A stretch of 21,849 bases of DNA from Kocuria sp. (GTDB lineage Bacteria > Actinomycetota > Actinomycetes > Actinomycetales > Micrococcaceae). The first letter of the stretch is position 1; each line of letters opens with the position of its first letter. The DNA is taken from NCBI GenBank assembly GCA_030454085.1, contig JAKDJD010000040.1, forward strand, positions 1 to 21,849, given 5' to 3'. Both the position numbers and the translations under genes were made by a program. The notes below the pieces were generated by a model. The model did not search any database. It saw only the letters and a list, made by a program, of their open reading frames with translations, and was not told the DNA's origin. Positions 8,025 to 14,650 of this stretch are shown in pieces.

Positions 8025-8723
8025 ATGCCCACTCCCGCCAGAGTTCCCTCCCAGACGCTGAGTCGCGGCCTCAGCATCCTCGAGATCCTGGCCGACGCCA
8101 GCGTCCCCCTCGGTATCGACGACGTCGCCGCGCACCTCGGCGTGCACCGGTCCGTCGCCTACCGCCTGATCCGGACCCTCGAGGAACACGGGCTCGTGGT
8201 CAGGAAGAACGATGGGCAGTTGGCCCTGGGGAACCGGCTTGCGGCGCTCGCCGGCGGCGTCGAGCGTGACCTCCAGGCGGTCGCCGTCCCCGAGCTGACC
8301 CTCGCCGCCCGGGACCTGGGGATGACCTGTTTTCTGGGGGTGCATGACCGGGGCGAGTGCCTGACCTTCGCCAGCGTGGAGCCTCCGCAGACGGTCGCCG
8401 TGGTCGCTCAGCGTCCCGGTACCCGCCACCCGGTGGCCCTGGGTGCGCCGGGGAAGGCGATCCTCTCCATGCTTCCCGAGGACCAATGGCCCGAAGGGGT
8501 CACCGACGCCGATCGTCAAAAAGTCGAGGGGATTCGGACCAACGGGTGGGTCGAAACCACCAACGAGGTCATCACCGGACTCCACTCGGTCGGTGTGCCC
8601 CTGAATCTCCGGGGCGGCCAGGCGGCGGCGCTCGCTGCGGTCTTCGTGGGCGACGGTGATCGCCCTGCCATCGCGGCGAGGCTGCGTCGAGCCGCCGACG
8701 TCATTTCGAGAAGCGGCGCCTGA
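8025..8723 (+). CDS. IclR-family transcriptional regulator
   Basis: A 232-aa regulator. Residues 12-60 form the winged helix-turn-helix typical of IclR (SRGLSILEILADASVPLGIDD..., recognition helix near VHRSVAYRLIRTLEEHGLV). Residues about 80-232 form the effector-binding domain, with the usual RHPVALGAPGKAIL segment. The start at 8025 has AAAGG at good spacing; an earlier ATG at 7995 has no site and would overlap a candidate operator repeat. Family members control aromatic catabolic genes and their own synthesis. Divergence from the MobA-like hydroxylase makes that operon the probable target; the thiamine-diphosphate enzyme downstream may be another, since its promoter region carries related sequence. 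Effector unknown. Confidence 0.9.
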   Translation: MPTPARVPSQTLSRGLSILEILADASVPLGIDDVAAHLGVHRSVAYRLIRTLEEHGLVVRKNDGQLALGNRLAALAGGVERDLQAVAVPELTLAARDLGMTCFLGVHDRGECLTFASVEPPQTVAVVAQRPGTRHPVALGAPGKAILSMLPEDQWPEGVTDADRQKVEGIRTNGWVETTNEVITGLHSVGVPLNLRGGQAAALAAVFVGDGDRPAIAARLRRAADVISRSGA

Positions 8724-8761
8724 GACTTGGCGTGCGGTGTTCGGTGCGCGGTATCCGGTGG

Positions 8762-8848
8762 TGAGGTGGCGGAGACGTGCGTTCTTTGGGTGGATTGGGT
8801 CCCGAAATTGCCACCTCGCCGTCGTGGGTGCACGAGATTGCCACCTCG
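8762..8848. repeat. Mirrored three-copy intergenic repeat (GAGGTGGC family)
   Basis: One forward copy TGAGGTGGCGGAGACGTGCG (8762-8781) and two reverse copies, GTCCCGAAATTGCCACCTCG (8799-8818) and TGCACGAGATTGCCACCTCG (8829-8848). The central spacer is 17 nt and the spacer between reverse copies is 10 nt, both identical in length to the element at 334-451 although the spacer sequences differ. No convincing outer forward copy was found; the IclR stop codon lies about where it would start. Confidence 0.82.
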
Positions 8849-8980
8849 CGCGGGGAAGGGCCGAGGGCACACCGACGTGGGAACGGTTGCGGAATCCTGG
8901 CCGAAGACTTATGTTAGGCGTGTCCGACATCACAGAGCATGTCCGGTGTTCGAAAAAGGGGCACTCAGTTGCGGCGATCC

Positions 8981-9024
8981 CGGAACGAGACATATATGGC
9001 CTAAAAGTTCATATGTGGTTCCGG
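8981..9024. promoter_or_regulatory. Interrupted palindrome upstream of TPP enzyme
   Basis: CGGAAC followed after 2-3 nt by ACATAT (8981-8995) is mirrored by ATATGTGGTTCCG (9011-9023), with a 2-nt gap in one arm. Right-arm sequence GTTCATATGTGG resembles GTTCTATGTGG from the IclR operator region. It sits directly before the ribosome binding site GGAGG (9023-9027), so bound protein or an mRNA hairpin could repress the gene. Regulator assignment is inference. Confidence 0.4.
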
Positions 9025-9033
9025 AGGAACACC

Positions 9034-10818
9034 ATGCAGTCCGTATCCGAAACGGTTGCGCGCGCCCTGACGCGCCATGTCGAAAAATTCTTTTGCCTGA
9101 TGGGCAACGGCAACGCCTACTTCATTGACGCCCTCGAGCGTCTCGGCGTCCCGCCGATTCCCGTGCGCCACGAGTCGGGCACCGTCGCCTCGGCCGACGC
9201 CTACTATCGAATGACCCGGAAAGTCGCCGTGGCTACGGCGACCTACGGTGCAGGATTCACCAACACGCTGACGTCGCTGGCGGAATCGTCGTTGGCAAAA
9301 ATGCCGTTGGTTCTTGTCGTCGGCTCCGCACCGACCGCGGGTCCCCGACCGCTCGACATCGACCAGACCATGACTGCCGCGTCCATGGGCGTACCCACAT
9401 ACACCGTGGGGGTGCAGGATGCCGGCACCGTGACCATCGAGGCCCTGGCCGACGCGATCGAGAATTCGAGACCCGTGGTGCTCGCGATTCCTTACGACCT
9501 GGCGCCCGAACTCATCGGTGAGCGCGGGGAAATCATTCCCGACCTGCCCGAACCAACCCGTCTGCCGTCACCCGACCACGTCGAGGCTGCGCGGATCGCC
9601 CACCACCTCGCTGACGCCGAGCGGCCGCTCATCCTGGCCGGCAGGGGCGCGATAGGGGCACGTTCCGAGTTGCGGGCGCTCGCGGAAACTCTGGGTGCCG
9701 ACGTCGCCACGACCGTTCCCACCCAGGGCTATTTCTCCGTCCCCGCGCGGAGGCCGACGAACTTCCGTGATCTCGGCGTGTGCGGCGGATTCTCCGCACC
9801 CGTCGCATTGCGTGAGATCGGACGTGCCGACGTCGTCTTCGTGGTCGGAGCAGGCCTGAACCAGTTCACGATGGCATTCGGAACTGCCTTCTCGGACGAG
9901 GCTCGAGTCATCCAGGTCGGAGATACTGCGGAGCCAACCAATTCGCGGGTTGACCAGTACTGCCGCGCCGACGCCACCGACGCCGTGCGGCTGATCCATG
10001 ACAAAATCCTGCAACTCGGAGTCAGCGGACGCACACCCGTGATCTCCCCGACCTCGGAGGAAGCCCAGCGGCGCACCGAGGGCGATGAGCAGGCTCCCGA
10101 CGGGCGTCTCGACCCCCGGCGGGTCATGAGCCGCCTCAACGACCTGCTGCCCCAGGACCGTGTTGTGTTCACGGACGGCGGGCACTTCATGCAGTGGCCG
10201 CTGACCTATCTGAAGGTCAATGAGCCGGACAGTCACGTGACTGTGGGTACGCAATTCCAGTCGATCGGCCTGGGCTTCCCCAGCGCCGCAGGTGTGCTGG
10301 CGGCGTCGGGCAAGAGGTTGCCCGTGTTGGTCTCTGGCGACGGTGGCGGACTCATGGGAATTGCCGACGCCGAGACCTTCGTCCGCACGACTCGCCGCGG
10401 CGTCGTCGTGTTCTTGAACGATGCCGGTTACGGCGCCGAGGTTCACCAGTATGCCGCCCGCGGGCTGGCCCCCGAGCCCATGCTGATCCCCGACGTCGAC
10501 TTCGCAGGAATCTTCCGTGCCCTGGGTGCCAAAGGCGATACCGTGCGGACCTTGGCGGATCTTGAAGACTTCGAGCGGTGGATCGCTGACGACGAGGACG
10601 GGATCTATGTTCTGGACTGCCGCATTACGAACAGCGTCCGTGCCGATTGGATCATCGAGACGCTGGAGGAGGCGCGCCGGGCTGCTCCGCACGTCGAGGA
10701 GATGCTCGGGATGGACGCCTCATCCCGGAACCCTTCGGGTGCGGCCCGGGGCGGTGGCGCAACGGACAGTGATCAGGAGAGCGCGAACGAAATCGACGGG
10801 CGTCACCTGCATGCGTGA
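9034..10818 (+). CDS. Thiamine-diphosphate-dependent enzyme (acetolactate synthase/decarboxylase-like)
   Basis: A 594-aa protein with the three-domain plan of the pyruvate oxidase/decarboxylase family. The N-terminal PYR domain carries the activating Glu47 in RHESGTVASADAYYRMTRKV. A central Rossmann-like domain spans about 185-335. The C-terminal PP domain carries the ThDP/Mg motif GDG (435-437) with Asn462-Asp463 (LNDAGYG). The start has GGAGG six bases upstream. The last 40 residues (SSRNPSGAARGGGATDSDQE...) look disordered. Relatives include acetolactate synthase, benzoylformate, phenylpyruvate and indolepyruvate decarboxylases; the sequence does not point clearly to one. In an aromatic cluster, decarboxylation of an aryl 2-oxoacid to an aldehyde for the AldA-like dehydrogenase is plausible but unproven. 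It seems transcribed alone, with a strong hairpin 134 nt after the stop. Confidence 0.85.
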   Translation: MQSVSETVARALTRHVEKFFCLMGNGNAYFIDALERLGVPPIPVRHESGTVASADAYYRMTRKVAVATATYGAGFTNTLTSLAESSLAKMPLVLVVGSAPTAGPRPLDIDQTMTAASMGVPTYTVGVQDAGTVTIEALADAIENSRPVVLAIPYDLAPELIGERGEIIPDLPEPTRLPSPDHVEAARIAHHLADAERPLILAGRGAIGARSELRALAETLGADVATTVPTQGYFSVPARRPTNFRDLGVCGGFSAPVALREIGRADVVFVVGAGLNQFTMAFGTAFSDEARVIQVGDTAEPTNSRVDQYCRADATDAVRLIHDKILQLGVSGRTPVISPTSEEAQRRTEGDEQAPDGRLDPRRVMSRLNDLLPQDRVVFTDGGHFMQWPLTYLKVNEPDSHVTVGTQFQSIGLGFPSAAGVLAASGKRLPVLVSGDGGGLMGIADAETFVRTTRRGVVVFLNDAGYGAEVHQYAARGLAPEPMLIPDVDFAGIFRALGAKGDTVRTLADLEDFERWIADDEDGIYVLDCRITNSVRADWIIETLEEARRAAPHVEEMLGMDASSRNPSGAARGGGATDSDQESANEIDGRHLHA

Positions 10819-11174
10819 TCCATGGAAGCCTCACCAGCCGGCGTGGAACCCACCGACGTGGAGCTGAGGAGCTTTCGGCCCAGGCCGGACCATTCTTGAG
10901 AACACCGGCGTCGGGCGGCACGTGCTGAAGGGGCACACGTTTCGAGAATGACAGGCGGTCGGACACACACGTGTCCGGCCGCCTGAACCGTTCGCGGCAA
11001 TATTGTCTTCCGGTGCTGACCGTCTGGTGTTCGAGGTCGGACTCGCCACAGCTGCCCGGGCCTCGTCCACGGCTCGACCGGCGAGGCGACGACGAAGCCC
11101 CAGATGAGCCACACTGCGAGAAATGCGGCACGGACGAAGCGCGTGATCCACCGGAATGCGTATGACTTTTTCAT
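10803..11174 (-). CDS. Possible small membrane or secreted protein, unrecognised
   Basis: A 123-aa frame with a good GGAG site five bases before its ATG. The N-terminus has a basic start (MKKSYAFRWITRFVR) followed by a hydrophobic stretch (AAFLAVWLIWGFVVASPV, about residues 16-33), like a signal anchor or signal peptide. The rest is Arg/Pro/Ser-rich, matches no family I know and runs through a strong hairpin into the 3' end of the TPP gene. The true product may be shorter or frameshifted after about residue 45, or this may be a decayed gene. No promoter is evident. Confidence 0.3.
   Translation of the reverse strand: MKKSYAFRWITRFVRAAFLAVWLIWGFVVASPVEPWTRPGQLWRVRPRTPDGQHRKTILPRTVQAAGHVCVRPPVILETCAPSARAARRRCSQEWSGLGRKLLSSTSVGSTPAGEASMDHACR
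10952..10985. terminator. Strong 15-bp stem-loop after TPP enzyme
   Basis: CAGGCGGTCGGACAC (10952-10966) pairs with GTGTCCGGCCGCCTG (10971-10985) around an ACAC loop, with a single T-G wobble. It lies 134 nt past the TPP gene stop. No T-run follows on either strand, but the stability is far above background, so it probably ends transcription from one or both sides; a protein-binding palindrome is the alternative. Confidence 0.6.
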
Positions 11175-11299
11175 GGTTGCTCCGTCGAGTGACGTCGGTC
11201 AATACCTGGGTTGTGCCCCGAAGATACTCCACGGTGATGCACATATGGATTCATGATCCGGTGGTAAGACAGCTGTCTGCGGAAACGTGATCGACGTCG

Positions 11300-11329
11300 T
11301 TGAGCTCCGCCGTATCCGTGACATAAGAT
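11300..11329 (+). promoter_or_regulatory. Candidate sigma-70-like promoter for the esterase
   Basis: TTGAGC (11300-11305) and TAAGAT (11324-11329) are 18 nt apart, giving an mRNA leader of roughly 85 nt before the GTG at 11421. The region is AT-richer than its surroundings. The call rests on hexamer resemblance only. Confidence 0.35.
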
Positions 11330-11343
11330 TTTGATGATCCATG

Positions 11344-11367
11344 GATCTTCCGTGGGATCTTCTGTGG
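11344..11367. repeat. 12-nt tandem repeat in esterase leader
   Basis: GATCTTCCGTGG (11344-11355) is followed at once by GATCTTCTGTGG (11356-11367), 11 of 12 identical. The first copy overlaps the perfect palindrome GATCCATGGATC (11336-11347). The position just after the candidate promoter suggests a possible operator or leader element. Confidence 0.6.
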
Positions 11368-11420
11368 TTGTTGGATGAATGGGTGTGGGGAGTTCGACGA
11401 ACCACCGTTGAAAGGATCCT

Positions 11421-12386
11421 GTGAAGACCGGACTGACCAAGCCGACACGCCTTCCTCGGCTCGGTAAGATCGCGGCAGGCTCGATGGCCTTGGTTCTGCT
11501 CGTCACGTGCTCGGGCTGTTTTCCGAAAGAGGATCCTGGGCCTCTGAAGATCCAGGACTCGACCGTCGCCGCCGCTGAGCAACCGGTCTCCGAGAGGGCG
11601 GAACCCACCTCGCAGCGCATCCCCTATCCCGTGGGTGGCCAGGGGGATCCCAATCAGAACTGGGGAGACCTTTACCTTCCCGGTGGAGTTCACAAGCAGG
11701 GCACCGTTCCCATGGTGGTCCTGGTCCATGGCGGCGCCTGGCACCACTCCATCGGCGCGAGCACCTTCGATGATTACGCGCGCGCCATCTCGGCACACGG
11801 TTACGCCGTCTACAACATCGAGTACCGTCGCGTCGGATCGGGCGGCGGTTGGCCGACCACTTTCACGGACGTCGCCGCGGCCTTCGACCACGTGTCACAG
11901 CTTATGGACGAGTATCCCGAGCTTTCCGGTCGCGCCGTCGCGGTGGGTCACAGCGCGGGGGCCCAGCTGGCCACATGGGCGAGTACGCGTGGTGACTCCC
12001 AGCTCGTTCCGGGGCTGAGTGCCCCAAAGTTCAGGCCATCGCGCATCGTCGCCCTCTCCGGTCCCATGGACATGACCTTCGAGGCGACCACGGATGATCA
12101 CGATCTGTTCCACGTCATGGGCGGGAAGCCGTCGCAGGTTCCGACCAACTACTCCGCCGTCGACCCGATTCAGAATCTCGATCCCCAGATTCCCGTCACC
12201 GCCGTGCACGGCACCGCGGACCAGACGGTCGCGTGGCAGAACTCCCAGCGGTACGTCCAGAGACTCCAGGCCCGGGGCGGTCAAGCCGACCTGAGGCTCC
12301 TCTACGGAGAAACCCACGGCTCGTTCCTGTCCTACGGGTCGCCCCACTTCAACGAGGTCATCGACCTCATTACGAACGGCACGTAG
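11421..12386 (+). CDS. Secreted lipoprotein alpha/beta-hydrolase (esterase)
   Basis: A 321-aa protein with GTG start and AAAGGA four bases upstream. A basic N-terminus, hydrophobic segment (GSMALVLLVTCSGC) and Cys33, less likely Cys30, indicate a signal peptide with lipobox, although Cys at -3 is unusual. After a short linker comes a BD-FAE/esterase-type alpha/beta-hydrolase: oxyanion-hole HGGAW (103-107), nucleophile Ser178 in GHSAGA, acid Asp267 in HGTADQTV and His299 in ETHGSF. It is thus a membrane-anchored extracellular ester or amide hydrolase. The closest activity classes are carboxylesterases and kynurenine-formamidase-like proteins. It sits alone between terminators and next to a convergent MFS transporter; freeing an aromatic acid outside for that transporter is a plausible but untested role. 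Confidence 0.85.
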   Translation: MKTGLTKPTRLPRLGKIAAGSMALVLLVTCSGCFPKEDPGPLKIQDSTVAAAEQPVSERAEPTSQRIPYPVGGQGDPNQNWGDLYLPGGVHKQGTVPMVVLVHGGAWHHSIGASTFDDYARAISAHGYAVYNIEYRRVGSGGGWPTTFTDVAAAFDHVSQLMDEYPELSGRAVAVGHSAGAQLATWASTRGDSQLVPGLSAPKFRPSRIVALSGPMDMTFEATTDDHDLFHVMGGKPSQVPTNYSAVDPIQNLDPQIPVTAVHGTADQTVAWQNSQRYVQRLQARGGQADLRLLYGETHGSFLSYGSPHFNEVIDLITNGT

Positions 12387-12412
12387 ACCCCGGACGGCGT
12401 CCCCGCGGGGTC
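12386..12412 (+). terminator. Hairpin at the esterase stop codon
   Basis: GACCCCG (12386-12392) pairs with CGGGGTC (12406-12412). It begins at the last base of the stop codon. No T-run follows. It is probably the first of several stem-loops separating the convergent esterase and MFS genes. Confidence 0.45.
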
Positions 12413-12754
12413 TGGGCTCGACGAGAATCTGCCCCGCTCCCAGCGAGGGTACGGGAGGCGAACGGGGCGGTGGGCGTGCCGGTTCAACGAACCGGATCGA
12501 ATGCCTTGCTTGGCCGCGTCATGACAGCCGGTCAGGACGGCATGAAGCGCGTGATCCCAGGAGTCGCTGGCACCCGCCATGACGTGTCAGCCCAGAGACC
12601 GTGGCGTCCTGACTGCCGCGGTGCGTTCAGGAGCGGAGTTCATGGTGGCCTTCAACGGAAAAGAATTCCCTGCAGAATCCATCGCCCCGGACGACCTCGA
12701 CGCACGTACTCCTGACGACTTCCTTCTTGACCGGCCGGCGTTGTTCAGGCCTGG
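12387..12754. other. Intergenic region between convergent esterase and MFS genes
   Basis: No gene is supported. Three stem-loops follow one another: 12386-12412, an imperfect GCCCCG...CGGGGC hairpin at about 12431-12468, and the perfect CCGGTTC-AAC-GAACCGG (12479-12495). The rest, 12500-12754, shows no feature; the open plus-strand frame there runs into the antisense of the MFS gene and matches nothing known. Confidence 0.6.
12479..12495. terminator. Perfect 7-bp stem-loop between convergent genes
   Basis: CCGGTTC and GAACCGG flank a 3-nt AAC loop, within a run of hairpins between convergent genes. It may serve as a terminator for either side or be a protein-binding palindrome; no T-tract adjoins it. 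Confidence 0.4.
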
Positions 12755-14149
12755 TTACTGGGCGTCCGACTTCACGAAAACGAGCGGGCTGCGCGACTGC
12801 TCCTCTTCGCTGCCGTGGCCCAGGGGAATCCCGGTGCGGTCTCGCAGCAGGAGTGTCGCGACCATTCCCAGGATCACCATGATGCCCAAGTAGATGCCGA
12901 TGGACTGGGTGCTCCCCGTGGCATTCAGGAGGGCCTGGGCGATGGTCGGTGCGAATGCGCCGCCGACGATCGCCCCAATGGCGTAGGAAATCGAGACTCC
13001 CGAGAAGCGGACCGACGCGGGGAACAGCTCGGTGTAGGTCGCCGACTGCTGGCCGTAGGTGAAGCCGAGGCCGACGGTCAGCACCACCAGTCCCAAGAAC
13101 AGCATCCCAATACTTCCGCTCTTGACCAGGGGGAAGAGGGCGACGACGCCGATGAACAAGAGAATCCACCCCAGGATGTAGCTGTTGCGGCGACCCATCC
13201 GATCCGAAGCCCAACCGGCGATCAGTGTGAAGATCAACCAAGTCACGGCGGACCCGGTCACGGCCAGAAGCACGGGGCCGCGTTCGAAGGCGAGGGGTCC
13301 CTCGGGGTCGGTCGCGTAGCTCTGGATGAACCCACCGGTGGTCATGTAGCCAGCGGCGTTGTTGCCGGCGAAGATGAGCGCGGCAAAGATCACGAGCACG
13401 CCGTGCTTGCGGAAGAGGACCCCGATCGGGGCCTTGCGTTCGTCCTTGAGCTCGGCGATCTCGTTGAACACAGGCGATTCCTCGACGCCGTGGCGGATCC
13501 AGTATCCGACGGCGATCAGTACCACGCTCAGCAGGAAGGGCACGCGCCAGCCCCACTGCATGAAGGCATCACCGGGGGCGATCGTCGTCATCAGAGTCAG
13601 CATGCCGGAGGCCATGAGCAAGCCAAGCGGAACACCGATCTGGGGTGCCGACCCATAGATACCGCGACGGTCCACGGGGGCGTGCTCGACCGCCATCAGT
13701 GCGGCGCCTCCCCATTCACCACCCGCCGACACGCCTTGGAGCAGGCGCAAGAGAATCAGGAGGATCGGCGCGGCCGCACCGATGCTCGCGTACGTGGGAA
13801 GGACGCCGATGAGAGTGGTCGAGGCGCCCATCCCGACCAGGGTCACCATGAGCACGCGTTTCCGGCCCCACTTGTCGCCGAGGTGCCCTGCGACGAAAGC
13901 ACCGAGCGGCCGGAAGAGGAAGCTGAGGCCCACGCTCATGAAGGACACGATGACCGATGCCTGAGGTCCCAGCGGGCCGAAAAACAGCTTGCCGAAGACC
14001 AATCCGGCGGCCGAGGCGTACAGGAAGAAGTCGTACCACTCGATGCTCGTGCCGATCACCGTTCCGGCGATCACGCGTCGCTGTTCCTTGGCCTGCTGGA
14101 CGGTGCGCAACGCTGCCGTCCTGGTTGTTGGATCGTGGTGGGCCGTCAT
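12755..14149 (-). CDS. MFS transporter, metabolite:H+ symporter (MHS) family
   Basis: A 464-aa membrane carrier of the ShiA/ProP/KgtP type. Visible: the MHS-typical N-terminal IGTSIEWYDFFLY (32-44), the loop 2-3 motif GHLGDKWGRKRVL (88-100), RLLQGVSAGGEWGGA in the fourth segment and the second-half counterpart ASDRMGRR. About twelve hydrophobic segments are seen, with both ends cytoplasmic. The start has AAAGGAG five bases upstream; the frame stays open for another 145 codons through low-complexity DNA, which is not believed to be coding. Carriers of this family import small carboxylates such as shikimate, 2-oxoglutarate or aromatic acids by proton symport. The placement, and a promoter motif shared with the divergent FAH-led operon, suggest uptake of the aromatic acid degraded by it. 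Confidence 0.9.
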   Translation of the reverse strand: MTAHHDPTTRTAALRTVQQAKEQRRVIAGTVIGTSIEWYDFFLYASAAGLVFGKLFFGPLGPQASVIVSFMSVGLSFLFRPLGAFVAGHLGDKWGRKRVLMVTLVGMGASTTLIGVLPTYASIGAAAPILLILLRLLQGVSAGGEWGGAALMAVEHAPVDRRGIYGSAPQIGVPLGLLMASGMLTLMTTIAPGDAFMQWGWRVPFLLSVVLIAVGYWIRHGVEESPVFNEIAELKDERKAPIGVLFRKHGVLVIFAALIFAGNNAAGYMTTGGFIQSYATDPEGPLAFERGPVLLAVTGSAVTWLIFTLIAGWASDRMGRRNSYILGWILLFIGVVALFPLVKSGSIGMLFLGLVVLTVGLGFTYGQQSATYTELFPASVRFSGVSISYAIGAIVGGAFAPTIAQALLNATGSTQSIGIYLGIMVILGMVATLLLRDRTGIPLGHGSEEEQSRSPLVFVKSDAQ

Positions 14150-14318
14150 CTCGACTCCTTTGTCGTGCGGTGCGGGTGTGTGGTTTCCGGGTTGCGGTTC
14201 CCGGCTTGCGATGCGGTTGTTCCGTGGTTGCGTCCCGCAGAACCTCGTTGTCGCGGGCCGGACAGGGCGCGTTGGCGTCCGATGATTGTGATCCAGCATA
14301 CTCTTGATGTGATATTGG

Positions 14319-14346
14319 ATGATATACGATGTGCGATTCAGGTCAA
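14319..14346 (-). promoter_or_regulatory. MFS promoter with overlapping operator motif
   Basis: On the minus strand TTGACC (14346-14341) and TATCAT (14324-14319) are 16 nt apart, a good sigma-70-like pair. The -10 region lies inside ATGATATACGATGTG (14319-14333), which recurs almost exactly (ATAATATACGATCTG) before the divergent FAH gene. Overlap with -10 suggests repression, most simply by the GntR regulator of the operon. Confidence 0.5.
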
Positions 14347-14421
14347 GGCCGGCCGCGTGTGTGACGCCGCCACCCTGCGTGAGCTGGAGGTGGGGCATGG
14401 ATGCAGACTGTGTGTTGCTCG

Positions 14422-14472
14422 CGAGGTGGCAGTTTCGTGCGGTCACGCGCGGTGAGGTGGCGAGGTGAGCCA
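14422..14472. repeat. Two-copy intergenic repeat (GAGGTGGC family)
   Basis: CGAGGTGGCAGTTTCGTGCG (14422-14441) and the more diverged TGAGGTGGCGAGGTGAGCCA (14453-14472) are in the same orientation with an 11-nt spacer, as in the left half of the element at 334-451. No reverse copies follow at the expected place, so this is a half-element. Confidence 0.7.
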
Positions 14473-14618
14473 AGTGGGTCAAGTTGCCCAAACCGACCAG
14501 GCGGGCCCAATGAGCCGCCCGGCCCGAACGGGCCGAGCGAGCCAAGTCGGCCCAACGAACCGGCCGGTCCGCGCCCCAACCCAACCAAGCGGTCTCGTTA
14601 CTTTGTGACCTGGACTAC

Positions 14619-14650
14619 TTGTTGGCAAATCCGAAATAATATACGATCTG
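14619..14650 (+). promoter_or_regulatory. Promoter/operator of the homoprotocatechuate operon
   Basis: TTGTTG (14619-14624) and TACGAT (14642-14647) are 17 nt apart. The -10 lies within ATAATATACGATCTG (14636-14650), which differs from the MFS motif at only two of 15 positions. Such a shared AT-rich site, in DNA otherwise rich in G and C, is a strong candidate for the binding site of the operon's GntR protein. Regulator identity is inferred. Confidence 0.5.

Larger units (their letters stand above)
8724..9033. other. Intergenic region between IclR gene and TPP enzyme
   Basis: A 310-nt stretch without a credible gene. The frame of the TPP enzyme stays open through it, but lacks a ribosome binding site at its upstream starts and crosses the repeat element, so it is read as non-coding. 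It contains the three-copy repeat element (8762-8848), two TGTCCG direct repeats beginning at 8921 and 8940, and an inverted repeat just before the TPP start (8981-9024). Confidence 0.7.
10819..11420. other. Intergenic region between TPP enzyme and lipoprotein esterase
   Basis: About 600 nt with no gene on the plus strand. It contains the strong hairpin at 10952-10985, the possible small minus-strand gene starting at 11174, a candidate promoter (11300-11329), a perfect palindrome GATCCATGGATC (11336-11347) and a 12-nt tandem repeat (11344-11367). Confidence 0.6.

Noticed and set aside
8656..9033. N-terminal extension of the TPP enzyme frame upstream of 9034
   Set aside because: Upstream starts lie inside the IclR gene, have no ribosome site, and the extension crosses the intergenic repeat; the protein fold begins right after the ATG at 9034.
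12579..12893. Small plus-strand frame between esterase and MFS genes
   Set aside because: Its second half is antisense to the MFS gene and its first half matches no family and lacks a proper ribosome site.
12815..14455. Long plus-strand frame opposite the MFS gene
   Set aside because: Translation is rich in Gly/Glu/Asp/His, the usual antisense image of membrane-protein codons; no recognisable family.
14150..14584. N-terminal extension of the MFS frame
   Set aside because: It would translate the low-complexity tract and the repeat, while a textbook AAAGGAG site precedes the ATG at 14149 and the MHS N-terminus fits that start.
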